Source: Actinospica sp035493475 (GTDB taxonomy: Bacteria > Actinomycetota > Actinomycetes > Streptomycetales > Catenulisporaceae). Taken from it: DNA of 64,000 bases. Under the pieces are notes generated by a model. It saw nothing but the letters and a program-made list of their open reading frames with translations. It searched no databases and was not told the origin of the DNA. Location of the stretch: the NCBI GenBank assembly GCA_035493475.1, contig DATJIF010000183.1, forward strand, positions 1 through 64,000, in the 5' to 3' direction. Positions 1 to 8,254 of this stretch are shown here, piece by piece; position 1 is the first letter of the stretch; each line of letters opens with the position of its first letter. The position numbers were made by a program, and so were the translations under genes.

Positions 1-516
1 CGGGTAGACGATGTTCGCCGTGGTGCAGCCGGGCGCGCCGTAGATCGGGGTGGTGCCGTTGTCGTACGCGGCGGGCGCGAGGCCGACGGCGAGGTAGATG
101 CCGAGCTTGAGCCCCTTGGCGTGCACGTAGTTCGCGATGTACGCGATGCCGTCGGGGAACGTCGTGGGATTGGCGATCGGCCGACCGTAGGAGTCGAAGC
201 CGTTCGACCAGCCCGCGTCGATGTTGAGGTAGTCGTAGCCGTAGGACTCGAGCTCGCCGGAGAGCGCGTCGGCCTGTTGGAGGATGTGCGCCTCGGTGAG
301 CCACGAAGCGCCGCCGGTCGGGTTCACGCCGGGGTAATTCGTGGACTCCAGGCTCCAACTGCTCCAGCCCATCAGGGGCTTGGCGGCCAGGACCTGGTGC
401 GAGCTCTGCGCGCTCGCCGTGGGGGCGGCGGCCGCACCGGCGATGACCGCCGTGGCCGCGGTGAGCATGAGTATCAGTGTGGAGTGAAGAAATCTTCGAC
501 AGCTGCGTACGGTCAT
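1..516 (-). CDS. Secreted GH27-type alpha-galactosidase (N-terminal part, cut by window edge)
   Basis: The reverse strand encodes a protein starting at 516 with an Arg-rich N-terminus, a hydrophobic stretch (LILMLTAATAVIAG) and an Ala-x-Ala-like cleavage region, so it is probably exported. The mature part begins with KPLMGWSSWS, followed by YDYLNIDAGWSNGFDSYGRP and a FPDGIAYIANYVHAKGLKLGIYL block. These are hallmarks of the N-terminal (beta/alpha)8 barrel of family GH27/clan D alpha-galactosidases, which hydrolyse terminal alpha-galactosides. Only the first 172 codons are present; the catalytic Asp residues lie outside the window. It is transcribed away from the ROK gene and sits near a second alpha-galactosidase of family GH36, which supports a galactoside role. 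The family call is firm; the exact substrate is inference. Confidence 0.85.
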   Translation of the reverse strand, partial: MTVRSCRRFLHSTLILMLTAATAVIAGAAAAPTASAQSSHQVLAAKPLMGWSSWSLESTNYPGVNPTGGASWLTEAHILQQADALSGELESYGYDYLNIDAGWSNGFDSYGRPIANPTTFPDGIAYIANYVHAKGLKLGIYLAVGLAPAAYDNGTTPIYGAPGCTTANIVYP

Positions 517-638
517 GGACCGCTCCGTCTCAGTCGCGTCGTTGCTGACCAGTGAGGGAATCAGGCAGTGCGTCGCCGGGTCGCCGTCACAGGGCAGCGT
601 GGGCGGCTCCGACGAGTCGGGAGCGTAGCCGGATATAT

Positions 639-655
639 TTCTTCCGTCAACATAT
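639..655 (+). promoter_or_regulatory. Candidate operator, copy 1 (shared with 3038-3054)
   Basis: The 17-base string TTCTTCCGTCAACATAT matches 15 of 17 positions with 3038-3054, upstream of the GH36 gene. It lies in the divergent region between the GH27 gene and the ROK gene. It is framed by the inverted pair GGATAT (631-636) and ATATCC (652-657), and an ATCCATGG/CCATGGAT inverted repeat follows (654-661, 689-696). Binding by the adjacent ROK regulator is inference. Confidence 0.5.
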
Positions 656-741
656 CCATGGCCCATTGCTCGGAGGTCTGTTCCGGAACCATGGATCTAG
701 CTGGACTTCTTTAACTTTCCGAGTGTGGTTATACTGCGGCC

Positions 742-1917
742 GTGCTCCCCACTCAGGCTCCTGCGGTCGCGCAGGTCTTCCACACCGTGCTGGCGCACGG
801 GCCGCTCAGCCGGGCGGAGGTGACCCGGCGCACGGGTCTCTCGCCCGGCGCGGTCACCAAGGCGTCCGCGCCGCTGCTCGAGGACGAGTGGATCGAAGAG
901 ATCGGACCTCCGTCCGGCGAGCGGGCGGCCGGGCGGCCCGCGACGCTGCTCGCGGTGCGGGCCGCCCGGGCCGGTTTCGTCGGGGTCAAGGTGACCGCCG
1001 ACGAGCTGTTCTGCGTGCGCACGGACCTGACGGCGCGTCCGCTGGCGACGCGGCGGGTCGAGCTCGACTCGCAGGACGTCGGCAGCGTGGTGCAGGCCAT
1101 CGGCAAGCTGGTGCGCCGGATCACCACCGGCCAGGCCGCGCGGGACGCGCCGCAGGTCGAGGGGCTCGGCGTGGCCATCTCCGGGGACGTGGACGGGCAC
1201 ACCGGCGTGGTGCACCGCTCCCCCTTCCTGAACTGGCAGGGCGTGCCGCTGGCCCGGCTGGTCGAGGAGGCGACCGGACTGCAGACCGTCATCGAGAACG
1301 ACGTCCGGGCCCTGACGGTGGCCGAGCAGTGGTCCGGCGCGGGCGCGGGCCTGTCGTCCTTCGCGGTCGTCACGGTCGGCACCGGCATCGGCGCCGGCCT
1401 GTCGATCGGCGGCGACGTGGTCACCGGGGCGCACGGCGTGGCCGGCGAGGTCGGGCATCTCCCGGTGCGCGGCGGCGAGCGGATGTGCGCGTGCGGGAAC
1501 GTCGGCTGCGTCGAGTCGATCGCGTCCACGCAGGCGATCGTCGAGCAGGCGCGGCAGGCCGCGGGCGACCCGAAGCTGACGATGTCCGACGCGGTGCGGC
1601 TCGCGCGCGGCGGCAACAAGGCGGTGCTGGCCGTGTTCACCCGCGCGGCGCAGGCGCTCGGCCTGGCCATCGCCGCCGTGGCCAACCTGATCGGTCCCGA
1701 GCGGATCATCATCTCCGGCGAGGGCGTGGCCTTCTACGACCTCTACGCCGAGCAGATCCGCGAGACCTTCGCCGCGCAGGCGTTCGGGGCCGCGAAGGAC
1801 TGCGATCTGATCGTGCGTCCGCTGCCGTTCGAGGAGTGGGCCCGGGGCGGGGCCGCCGTAGCCGCACAGAACCTCGTGGTACCGGCCCGGCCGCGCTACG
1901 GGAGCTCGCGCGGATGA
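742..1917 (+). CDS. ROK-family transcriptional regulator
   Basis: This 391-residue protein has an N-terminal winged helix-turn-helix (about residues 10-60, RAEVTRRTGLSPGAVTK) followed by a ROK sugar-kinase-like fold. The fold carries the phosphate-binding region VTVGTGIGAGL and the ROK zinc signature CACGNVGCVES. Regulators of this type repress sugar catabolic genes and release DNA when a sugar or sugar phosphate binds. The start is the GTG at 742, chosen because the HTH begins soon after it. Its stop overlaps the ATG of the downstream dehydratase, so the two are co-translated. With alpha-galactosidases on both sides, a galactose or galactoside-derived inducer is likely. The family is certain; the ligand is inferred. 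Confidence 0.9.
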   Translation: MLPTQAPAVAQVFHTVLAHGPLSRAEVTRRTGLSPGAVTKASAPLLEDEWIEEIGPPSGERAAGRPATLLAVRAARAGFVGVKVTADELFCVRTDLTARPLATRRVELDSQDVGSVVQAIGKLVRRITTGQAARDAPQVEGLGVAISGDVDGHTGVVHRSPFLNWQGVPLARLVEEATGLQTVIENDVRALTVAEQWSGAGAGLSSFAVVTVGTGIGAGLSIGGDVVTGAHGVAGEVGHLPVRGGERMCACGNVGCVESIASTQAIVEQARQAAGDPKLTMSDAVRLARGGNKAVLAVFTRAAQALGLAIAAVANLIGPERIIISGEGVAFYDLYAEQIRETFAAQAFGAAKDCDLIVRPLPFEEWARGGAAVAAQNLVVPARPRYGSSRG

Positions 1918-2999
1918 GGATCGTCGAGGCGCAGGCCTACCTCGTGGACATAGCCGTCGAGACCGTGCGCACGGACGCGGTGCAGTCCTTCGTGAAGCAG
2001 GAGACCGTCTTCGTCGACCTGACCACCGAGGACGGCAACCGCGGGACCGGATACGCGTACACGATCGGCACCGGCGGCGAGTCCGTGCTCGCGATGCTGC
2101 GTGCGCACCTGCTGCCGCGGCTGATCGGCGCCGACTCGAGGCTGATCGAACACCTCTGGTACGACCTGTTCGCCTCGACGCGCGCCACGACGGTCGGCGC
2201 GATCACGTCGCTCGCGCTCGCCGCCGTCGACACCGCGCTGTGGGATCTGCGCTGCCTGCGGGCCGGTGAGCCGCTGTGGCGCGTGGCGGGCGGCTTCCGG
2301 CGCGAGGTGCCGCTCTACGACACCGAGGGCGGCTGGCTGCATCTGAGCACTGACGAACTCGTCAGCGGAGCCCTGAACGCGCAGGCCGCGGGCTGGCCGG
2401 GGGTGAAGCTGAAGGTCGGGAAGCCGCGCGTCGAGCAGGACGTGGAGCGGCTGCGGGCCGTGCGCGAGGCGGTCGGATCAGACCTCGACATCATGGTGGA
2501 CGCGAACCAGTCGATGACGGCCGCCGAGGCGCGCCGCCGGGCCGCCGCGTTCGAGCCGCTGGGCCTGGCCTGGTTCGAGGAGCCGCTGCCCGCTGACGAC
2601 GTGTCAGGCCACGCAGTTCTCGCGCGCTCCACGTCGATCCCGATCGCGGTCGGCGAGTCGCTCTATTCGGTGGGCCAGTTCCGCGACTATCTGCACCGCG
2701 AGGCGGCGTCGATCGTGCAGGTGGACGTCGCGCGGGTCGGCGGGATCACGCCGTGGCTCAAGGTCGCGCACCTGGCAGAGGCGTACAACGTGCACGTGTG
2801 CCCGCACTTCCTGATGGAGCTGCACGTGAGTCTCGTGGCCGCGATCCCGAACGGCCGGTACGTCGAGCACATCCCGCAGTTGCGCGCGGTCACCCGAGGA
2901 CAGTTGGAGATCGCGGACGGCTGCGCCGTGGCCCCCGACGTGCCCGGACTCGGCATCAGCTGGGACCGCGACGCGATCGAGGACCGCCGCGTCGGCTAG
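1914..2999 (+). CDS. Enolase-superfamily sugar-acid dehydratase (mandelate racemase subgroup, talarate/galactarate dehydratase-like)
   Basis: This 361-residue protein has the two-domain enolase-superfamily layout. The mandelate racemase subgroup signatures are visible: KLK (catalytic KxK), VDANQ, WFEEP and AVGES supply the Lys pair and the Asp-Glu-Glu Mg2+ ligands, and the later Asp (VDVARVGGITP) and His (CPHFLMELH) form the general-base dyad. Stretches such as YDTEGGWLH and the PHF-MELH block resemble L-talarate/galactarate dehydratases as I recall them. The enzyme should abstract an alpha-proton from a sugar acid and eliminate water in the cytoplasm. The ATG overlaps the ROK stop (ATGA). 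Substrate specificity within acid-sugar dehydratases is not decided by the sequence. Confidence 0.85.
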   Translation: MRIVEAQAYLVDIAVETVRTDAVQSFVKQETVFVDLTTEDGNRGTGYAYTIGTGGESVLAMLRAHLLPRLIGADSRLIEHLWYDLFASTRATTVGAITSLALAAVDTALWDLRCLRAGEPLWRVAGGFRREVPLYDTEGGWLHLSTDELVSGALNAQAAGWPGVKLKVGKPRVEQDVERLRAVREAVGSDLDIMVDANQSMTAAEARRRAAAFEPLGLAWFEEPLPADDVSGHAVLARSTSIPIAVGESLYSVGQFRDYLHREAASIVQVDVARVGGITPWLKVAHLAEAYNVHVCPHFLMELHVSLVAAIPNGRYVEHIPQLRAVTRGQLEIADGCAVAPDVPGLGISWDRDAIEDRRVG

Positions 3000-3037
3000 C
3001 TCCGAGAAGATCCGCCGAAGGTCTTGGCTGAATTCTT

Positions 3038-3054
3038 TTCCTCTGTCAACATAT
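3038..3054 (+). promoter_or_regulatory. Candidate operator, copy 2, upstream of GH36 gene
   Basis: The sequence TTCCTCTGTCAACATAT differs at two positions from the motif at 639-655 and ends 18 bases before the GH36 ATG. It lies in the 73-bp gap after the dehydratase gene, followed by a GGGAGG ribosome-binding site. This suggests a second regulated promoter for the GH36 gene. The assignment to the ROK regulator is inference. Confidence 0.45.
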
Positions 3055-3072
3055 AGGCCGGGAGGAAATCGC

Positions 3073-5208
3073 ATGTCCACGATCACGTTCAATCCCGGCA
3101 GTCGCACGTGGCTGCTCAGCACGCCGCGCTCGTCCTACGGGCTCCAGCTGGACGCCACCGACGCGCCGCGCCACCTGCACTGGGGCGAGCGGCTCACGCT
3201 CGGCCAGGTCGAGGCGCTGCCGCATACCTACCGGCCCGGGCGCGTCGACAGCTTCGCCGGGCGGCGGGTGCCCGAGGAGATCTCGGCCGACGGCGCGGAC
3301 CGCTACGGCGTGCCCGCGCTCCAGGTGCGCTTCGCCGACGGCACCCGCGCCATCGAGTGGGCGTACGAGAAGCACGAGATCGTCGACGACAAGGACGGCG
3401 CCGAACTCCGGCTACACCTTTGCGACCGGCACTATCCGCTCGGAATCTCGCTCTTCTACCGCGTCCACCACGACAGCGACGTGATCGAACGTCACCTGGT
3501 GCTCGATCACCGGGCCGGAGCGGGCGCGATCACGGTGCTGCGGGCGGACTCGGCCGGTTGGGTGCTGCCGGAGCGGCCTGACTACCGCGCCACGCACGTT
3601 GTCGGCGACTGGGCCGCGGAGTGTCAGCTGCACCGGGACGTGCTGCCGTGGGGCGAGACCGTGTTCACCAGCCGACGCGGCACCACCGGCCACCAGGCGA
3701 ACCCGTGGGTCATGATCGATGCCGGCGACGCGACCGAGCAGCACGGCCAGGTCTGGAGCGCGGCGCTGGCCTGGAGCGGTTCCTGGCGCATCACCGCGCA
3801 GCGCGGCACCGACAACCGCGTGCAGGTCACCGGCGGCTTCGGGCACGACGGCGTCAGCTGGCAGCTGGAGCCCGGCGAGTCGCTGACCACCCCGACGTTC
3901 GCAGGGCTCTACACCGCCGACGGCTTCGGTGCGACCAGCCGAGCGTGGCACGACTACGTACTGCGCCACGTCCTGCCGCATGCGCAGGAGGTGCGGCCAG
4001 TCCTCTACAACTCGTGGGAGGCGACCGGCTTCGACGTGGACGAGGCGGGTCAGCGCAAGCTCGCGGCCCAGGCGGCGGCGCTCGGCGTCGAGCTGTTCGT
4101 GATGGACGACGGCTGGTTCGGCGCGCGCACCAGCGACAACGCGGGGCTCGGCGACTGGACCCCGAACCCGGACCGCTTCCCCGACGGCATCGCGCCGCTG
4201 GCCGACGAGGTACACCGGCTCGGCATGGCGTTCGGCCTGTGGGTCGAGCCCGAGATGGTCAACCCGGACAGCGATCTCTACCGTCAGCATCCTGATTGGG
4301 TCCTGCACTTCGAGAACCGGCGACGCACGGAGCTCCGGCAGCAGCTCGTCCTCAACTTCGCCCGCCGCGACGTCGCCGACTGGGCCTTCGAATGGCTGGA
4401 CCGCCTCGTCAGCGAGCACGCCATCGACTTCCTGAAGTGGGACATGAACCGCTCCTTCAGCGAAGCCGGTTGGCCGGAGCACGGCGCCGACGGCAAGGCG
4501 GACGCGCTGTGGATCGACCATGTGCGCAACGTCTACGACATCCTCGACCGGCTGCGCGCCAAGCACCCCGACGTGCGCATCGAGGGTTGCAGCGGAGGCG
4601 GCGGACGGATCGACCTCGGCATGCTCGCGCACGTGGACCAGGTCTGGCCGTCCGACAACACCGACGCCCTCGACCGGCTCACCATCCAGCACGGATTCAC
4701 GCAGCTCTACCCGGCGCGCGTCATGTCGGCGTGGGTCACGGACTCGCCGAACCCGACCACCAGCCGCTCGATCCCGCTGCGCTTCCGCTGCCACGCGTCG
4801 ATGGCGGGCGTCTTCGCGCTCGGCGGGAACCTCACCGAGTGGAGCGAGCAGGAGCTGCACGACGTGGCCCGGGAAGTCGCGCGCTACAAGGAGATCCGCG
4901 ACACGGTCCAACTCGGCACCCGGCACCGGCTGAGCGACCCGGGCGACGTCAGCGGACTGACAGCCGTCCAGCACACGAGCACTGATTCGACCGAGGTGGT
5001 CGTCTTCGCATGGCAGCCCATCAGGACCATCGCGCGCGAGCCCGGGCCCATCCGCCTCGCCGCCCTCGACCCGCTGGCCCGCTACCGCGACCGGGACACC
5101 GGCCGCGAGTACGACGGCGCCCTGCTCGCGGAGTACGGTCTGCCGCTCGACGACCTGCCGCCGGGCGACTACGCCAGTTCCCTGACCGTCCTCGACCGGC
5201 TGAGCTGA
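3073..5208 (+). CDS. GH36 alpha-galactosidase
   Basis: This 711-residue cytoplasmic-type protein has no signal peptide and is the usual length for GH36. It has the N-terminal beta-supersandwich followed by the catalytic barrel. Visible motifs are NSWEATGFDVDEAGQ, FVMDDGWFG, FGLWVEPEMV, the nucleophile region FLKWDMNRS (Asp about residue 457), EGCSGGGGR and the acid/base region WPSDNTDALDR (Asp about residue 528). It removes terminal alpha-1,6-galactose from imported raffinose- or melibiose-type sugars. ATG 3073 follows GGGAGG. Its last 40 bases overlap the convergent BenE-type gene. Together with the exported GH27 enzyme it gives external and internal alpha-galactosidase activity under one regulator. 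Confidence 0.93.
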   Translation: MSTITFNPGSRTWLLSTPRSSYGLQLDATDAPRHLHWGERLTLGQVEALPHTYRPGRVDSFAGRRVPEEISADGADRYGVPALQVRFADGTRAIEWAYEKHEIVDDKDGAELRLHLCDRHYPLGISLFYRVHHDSDVIERHLVLDHRAGAGAITVLRADSAGWVLPERPDYRATHVVGDWAAECQLHRDVLPWGETVFTSRRGTTGHQANPWVMIDAGDATEQHGQVWSAALAWSGSWRITAQRGTDNRVQVTGGFGHDGVSWQLEPGESLTTPTFAGLYTADGFGATSRAWHDYVLRHVLPHAQEVRPVLYNSWEATGFDVDEAGQRKLAAQAAALGVELFVMDDGWFGARTSDNAGLGDWTPNPDRFPDGIAPLADEVHRLGMAFGLWVEPEMVNPDSDLYRQHPDWVLHFENRRRTELRQQLVLNFARRDVADWAFEWLDRLVSEHAIDFLKWDMNRSFSEAGWPEHGADGKADALWIDHVRNVYDILDRLRAKHPDVRIEGCSGGGGRIDLGMLAHVDQVWPSDNTDALDRLTIQHGFTQLYPARVMSAWVTDSPNPTTSRSIPLRFRCHASMAGVFALGGNLTEWSEQELHDVAREVARYKEIRDTVQLGTRHRLSDPGDVSGLTAVQHTSTDSTEVVVFAWQPIRTIAREPGPIRLAALDPLARYRDRDTGREYDGALLAEYGLPLDDLPPGDYASSLTVLDRLS

Positions 5209-6371
5209 ACCCGCTGGATCAGCAGCATCGCCAGGCCGCTGACCAGCCCCCAGAACGAGGCACCGATCGAGAGCACTGAGATGCCCGACGCGCTGACCGC
5301 GAACGTGATCGCCGCCGCCTCGCGGTGCTGCGTCCCGGTGACGGCCGAGGCCAGCGCGGAGCCGAACGTGCCCAGCAGCGCGAGCCCGGCGACCGCCTCG
5401 ATCAGCAGCGGCGGCGCGACCGCGAGCAGCGACGTGGCCAGCGCCGCCGACAGGCCGAGCAGGAGGTACACGCACCCGGCCGTGACCGACGCGATCCAGC
5501 GGCGGCGCGGATCCGGGTGCGCGTCCGGACCGGCCGAGAGCGCCGCGCTGATCGCCGCGAGACAGACCCCGAACACCCCCAGCGGCGCGCCGAGCGTCGT
5601 GGCGGCCCCCGTCCCCAGCAGCGCGGGCCGCAGCTCCGTCTCGTACCCGAACCCGCGCAGCACCGCCTGCCCCGGCAGATTCTGCGCCGCCATCGTGATC
5701 ACGTACAGCGGCAGCGCGATCCCCACCAGCGCCCCCACACTCAACGTCGGCACCGTGACCGTGAATCCCGGCACCAGCCCGCTCCCCACGCCGCCCCTAT
5801 GCCGGACGACGACCTCCACCAGCACCACCCCCAACGCCGCGGGCGCCGCCCACCGCCGCGCGACCCGCGAGCACACCACCCACACCACGACCGGCGCGAT
5901 CGCCAGCGACGGCAGCTGCACGACGGCCCGCACCGGCGCCAGGCACAGCGGCAGCAGCACCCCCGCCAGCAGCGCGGACGTGATCGGCGCCGGTATTCGC
6001 CCGATCCACCCGACCATCCGCGCCGACATCCCGGTGAGCACGACAAGCACCCCGCCGACCGCGAACGCCCCCACCGCCGCCGCGTAACCCCCGTGCTGCC
6101 GCCCGGCCGTGACCAGCAGCGCGGCCCCCGGCGTGGACCACGCGATGCTGATCGGCTGCCGCGTCCTGATGCCGTACCAGATCGCCAGCCCGCCGACCGC
6201 GAGACACGAGGCGAACAGCGCCGACACCGCCTGCCGCTGGTCCGCCCCGACCGCCCGCAGCCCGACGACCACCAGCGCGAACGATGCGCTGAACCCGACC
6301 AGCGCCGTGACGAGGCCGGCCACCATCGGCTGCGCCAACCCGCGCACCGTTCCGTAAAGAGAACGTTCCAT
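5169..6371 (-). CDS. BenE-family benzoate/proton symporter-like membrane protein
   Basis: This is a 400-residue polytopic membrane protein with about 11-12 hydrophobic helices. Features typical of the BenE/YdcO transporter family are RQPISIAWSTPGAALL near the N-terminus, the IPAPITSALLAGVLLPLCL segment, and ITMAAQNLPG followed by GYETELRP. BenE members are proposed aromatic-acid/H+ symporters; the substrate of YdcO-like members is not known. The start at 6371 is chosen because the conserved N-terminus begins there and upstream sequence lacks hydrophobic character. It is transcribed divergently from an XRE-cupin regulator, the same pairing as E. coli ydcO/ydcN. The 3' end overlaps the GH36 gene by 40 bp in convergent orientation. 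Confidence 0.85.
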   Translation of the reverse strand: MERSLYGTVRGLAQPMVAGLVTALVGFSASFALVVVGLRAVGADQRQAVSALFASCLAVGGLAIWYGIRTRQPISIAWSTPGAALLVTAGRQHGGYAAAVGAFAVGGVLVVLTGMSARMVGWIGRIPAPITSALLAGVLLPLCLAPVRAVVQLPSLAIAPVVVWVVCSRVARRWAAPAALGVVLVEVVVRHRGGVGSGLVPGFTVTVPTLSVGALVGIALPLYVITMAAQNLPGQAVLRGFGYETELRPALLGTGAATTLGAPLGVFGVCLAAISAALSAGPDAHPDPRRRWIASVTAGCVYLLLGLSAALATSLLAVAPPLLIEAVAGLALLGTFGSALASAVTGTQHREAAAITFAVSASGISVLSIGASFWGLVSGLAMLLIQRVQLSRSRTVRELA

Positions 6372-6381
6372 AAACGGAACG
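6348..6381. promoter_or_regulatory. Candidate XRE operator cluster between benE-like and XRE genes
   Basis: Three related octamers occur within 34 bp: CGTTCCGT (6348-6355), CGTTCCAT (6364-6371) and the inverted ACGGAACG (6374-6381). They overlap the start codon of the transporter gene and lie 30 bp before the XRE gene. Binding by the XRE regulator is inferred from position and symmetry. Confidence 0.5.
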
Positions 6382-6411
6382 ATACGCCAGTGCACCGGCA
6401 TACTGGTACCC

Positions 6412-6963
6412 ATGGCCCCGGCACGCACATCGACGCTGGCCCACGAGGTCGGCCGCCGCATCCAGGCGCTGCGCGCCGACCGCGGCATCAGCCTGTCCGA
6501 ACTAGCCCGCGGCGCGAACCTCGGCAAGGCCACCCTCTCCGCCGTAGAGTCCGGCACCCGCAACCCGACGCTCGAGACCCTCTACGCCATCGCCGCCCGC
6601 CTCGACGTCCCCCTCACCGCCCTACTCGCCCCGCCCACCCCCGCCGCACCCCCCACCGTCCACGGCGCCGCCGTCACCGCCGCCCTCCTCGAAGTCTTCA
6701 CCGACCACGAGGCCACTACCGAGCTCTACCGCCTCACCATCCACCCCGGCCCCACCCAGACCTCCCCCGCCCACCCCGCCGGCGTAGTGGAATACCTCAC
6801 CGTCTTCACCGGCACCGCCCTCGTCGGCCGCCCCGAGTCCCCCCTCACCATCCCCGCAGGCAGCCACGCCTCCTTCGCCTCCGACGTCCCCCACATCTAC
6901 GCCACCCTCGACGACGTGGAAGTGCAGGCCACGCTCCTGATCCGGCATCCGGTGCGGAGTTAG
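6412..6963 (+). CDS. XRE-family regulator with C-terminal cupin domain
   Basis: This 183-residue protein has an N-terminal Cro/C1-type HTH (about residues 10-65: GRRIQALRADRGISLSELAR, then LGKATLSAVESGTRNPTLETL) and a C-terminal small beta-barrel cupin (about 100-180). The cupin is expected to bind a small-molecule effector. It is divergent from the BenE-like transporter with a repeat cluster between them, so it probably controls that gene and itself. The arrangement matches the E. coli ydcN/ydcO pair. The effector is unknown; aromatic acids are a guess from the transporter family. Confidence 0.88.
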   Translation: MAPARTSTLAHEVGRRIQALRADRGISLSELARGANLGKATLSAVESGTRNPTLETLYAIAARLDVPLTALLAPPTPAAPPTVHGAAVTAALLEVFTDHEATTELYRLTIHPGPTQTSPAHPAGVVEYLTVFTGTALVGRPESPLTIPAGSHASFASDVPHIYATLDDVEVQATLLIRHPVRS

Positions 6964-7039
6964 GTGGACCTGGATACACCGGTAAGACGCCTGCTATCAC
7001 CATGTCGTCGGGGCGGGGCGCGCGGCGAGACTCAGGGGC

Positions 7040-8254
7040 ATGAAACGACACAAGGCCAAGATCGCGGGGACGACGGCTGTCGTGGTCCTGATGTGCACAA
7101 CCGTTACGGCGCACGCTGCTGAGGGGCGGCCTGCGGGGCGGGGGACGCTGCTGTCGGTGACGAAGATCGGTGAGCTGACGCCCGCTGAGGTGCAGGCGGC
7201 GGTGGAGCCGTTCTTCGGGGATACGCGGCGGGTGAAGTACGGGATCAGCGACTATCGGATCACGTATGCGACGGTGGATGCCTGGGGGCGGCCGACCGTG
7301 GCGAGTGGGCTGATCGCGTTGCCGGAGGACAGGACGGGGCGGGTGCTGCGGGTGGTCTCGTACGACCACGGGACGAATCCGACGCGGGACACGGTTGCCT
7401 CGGTGGCCGCTGGGGACGGGGATCGGGAGGCGGTCGAACTGTTCGCCTCGGCTGGGTACGCGGCTGTGGCGCCGGATTACGTGGGGCTGGGGACGGGGGC
7501 CGGTCTGCATCCGTACATGGATCTGTCCAGCGAGGTCACGGCGACTGTGGACATGCTGGACGCGGGGCGGGCGTTGGCGGCGCGGCACGGCGTGGTGCTC
7601 GATCCTCGACTGCTGGTCACGGGGTTCTCACAGGGCGGTCCGGCGGCGATGGCGACTGCGGAGGCGGTGCAGGACGGGGAGGCCGGGCACGGCTGGAGGT
7701 TGGCCGCGCTGGCGCCGATCAGTGGGCCGTACGACGTTCAGCACGCTGAGACTCCGGCCATGCTGAACGGTGAGTTGGACCCCGAGTCGTCAGTGCTCTA
7801 CATCTCGTACTGGACCGTCGCGCTGAACCGCGTCTACCACCTCTACGACCGGCCCGACGAGGCGTTCCGGCAGCCGTACGCCGGCATCGTCGAAGGGCTC
7901 TACGACGGGAACCACTCGGAGGAGCAGATCCTTGCGGCGCTGCCGGGTTCGGTCGATCAGCTGCTGACGCCGCGGTATCTGGCGTGGCTCGAGCATCCGA
8001 GCGGCGCGCTGCTCGCGGCGATGCGGCAGAGCGACGGCTCGTGCGCGTGGCATCCGGACGTGCCGGTCGAACTCTACGCGGCGAACGGGGACAAGGACGT
8101 GGCCATCGCGGACTCCGAGCACTGCGACGCTCAGCTCACCGCGCGCGGGGCGGACGTGCAGCTGACGGATCTCGGGGACGTCGATCACAACCATTCGGCC
8201 ATGCTCGCCATCCCGCGGATCCTGGCCTTCTTCGATGGGAGGACGGGGCTTTAG
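7040..8254 (+). CDS. Secreted alpha/beta-hydrolase (lipase-like)
   Basis: This 404-residue protein has a Lys/Arg-rich N-terminus, a hydrophobic core (IAGTTAVVVLMCTTVTAHA) and an AHA-A cleavage site, so it is exported. The mature protein has the nucleophile elbow GFSQGGPAA, a candidate acid in AANGDKDVA and a His in DVDHNHSAM, in the right order for a Ser-Asp-His triad. VSYDHGTNPT and APDYVGLGTG resemble secretory lipases and related esterases. The substrate cannot be read from sequence. The ATG at 7040 follows a weak GGGG. The gene ends within 4 bp of the convergent pucR stop. No operon partner is evident. Confidence 0.8.
   Translation: MKRHKAKIAGTTAVVVLMCTTVTAHAAEGRPAGRGTLLSVTKIGELTPAEVQAAVEPFFGDTRRVKYGISDYRITYATVDAWGRPTVASGLIALPEDRTGRVLRVVSYDHGTNPTRDTVASVAAGDGDREAVELFASAGYAAVAPDYVGLGTGAGLHPYMDLSSEVTATVDMLDAGRALAARHGVVLDPRLLVTGFSQGGPAAMATAEAVQDGEAGHGWRLAALAPISGPYDVQHAETPAMLNGELDPESSVLYISYWTVALNRVYHLYDRPDEAFRQPYAGIVEGLYDGNHSEEQILAALPGSVDQLLTPRYLAWLEHPSGALLAAMRQSDGSCAWHPDVPVELYAANGDKDVAIADSEHCDAQLTARGADVQLTDLGDVDHNHSAMLAIPRILAFFDGRTGL

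Noticed and set aside
552..1913. Long upstream extension of the dehydratase reading frame
   Set aside because: It is an Arg/Gly/Ala-rich shadow of the ROK gene in another frame. The conserved enolase fold starts at 1914.
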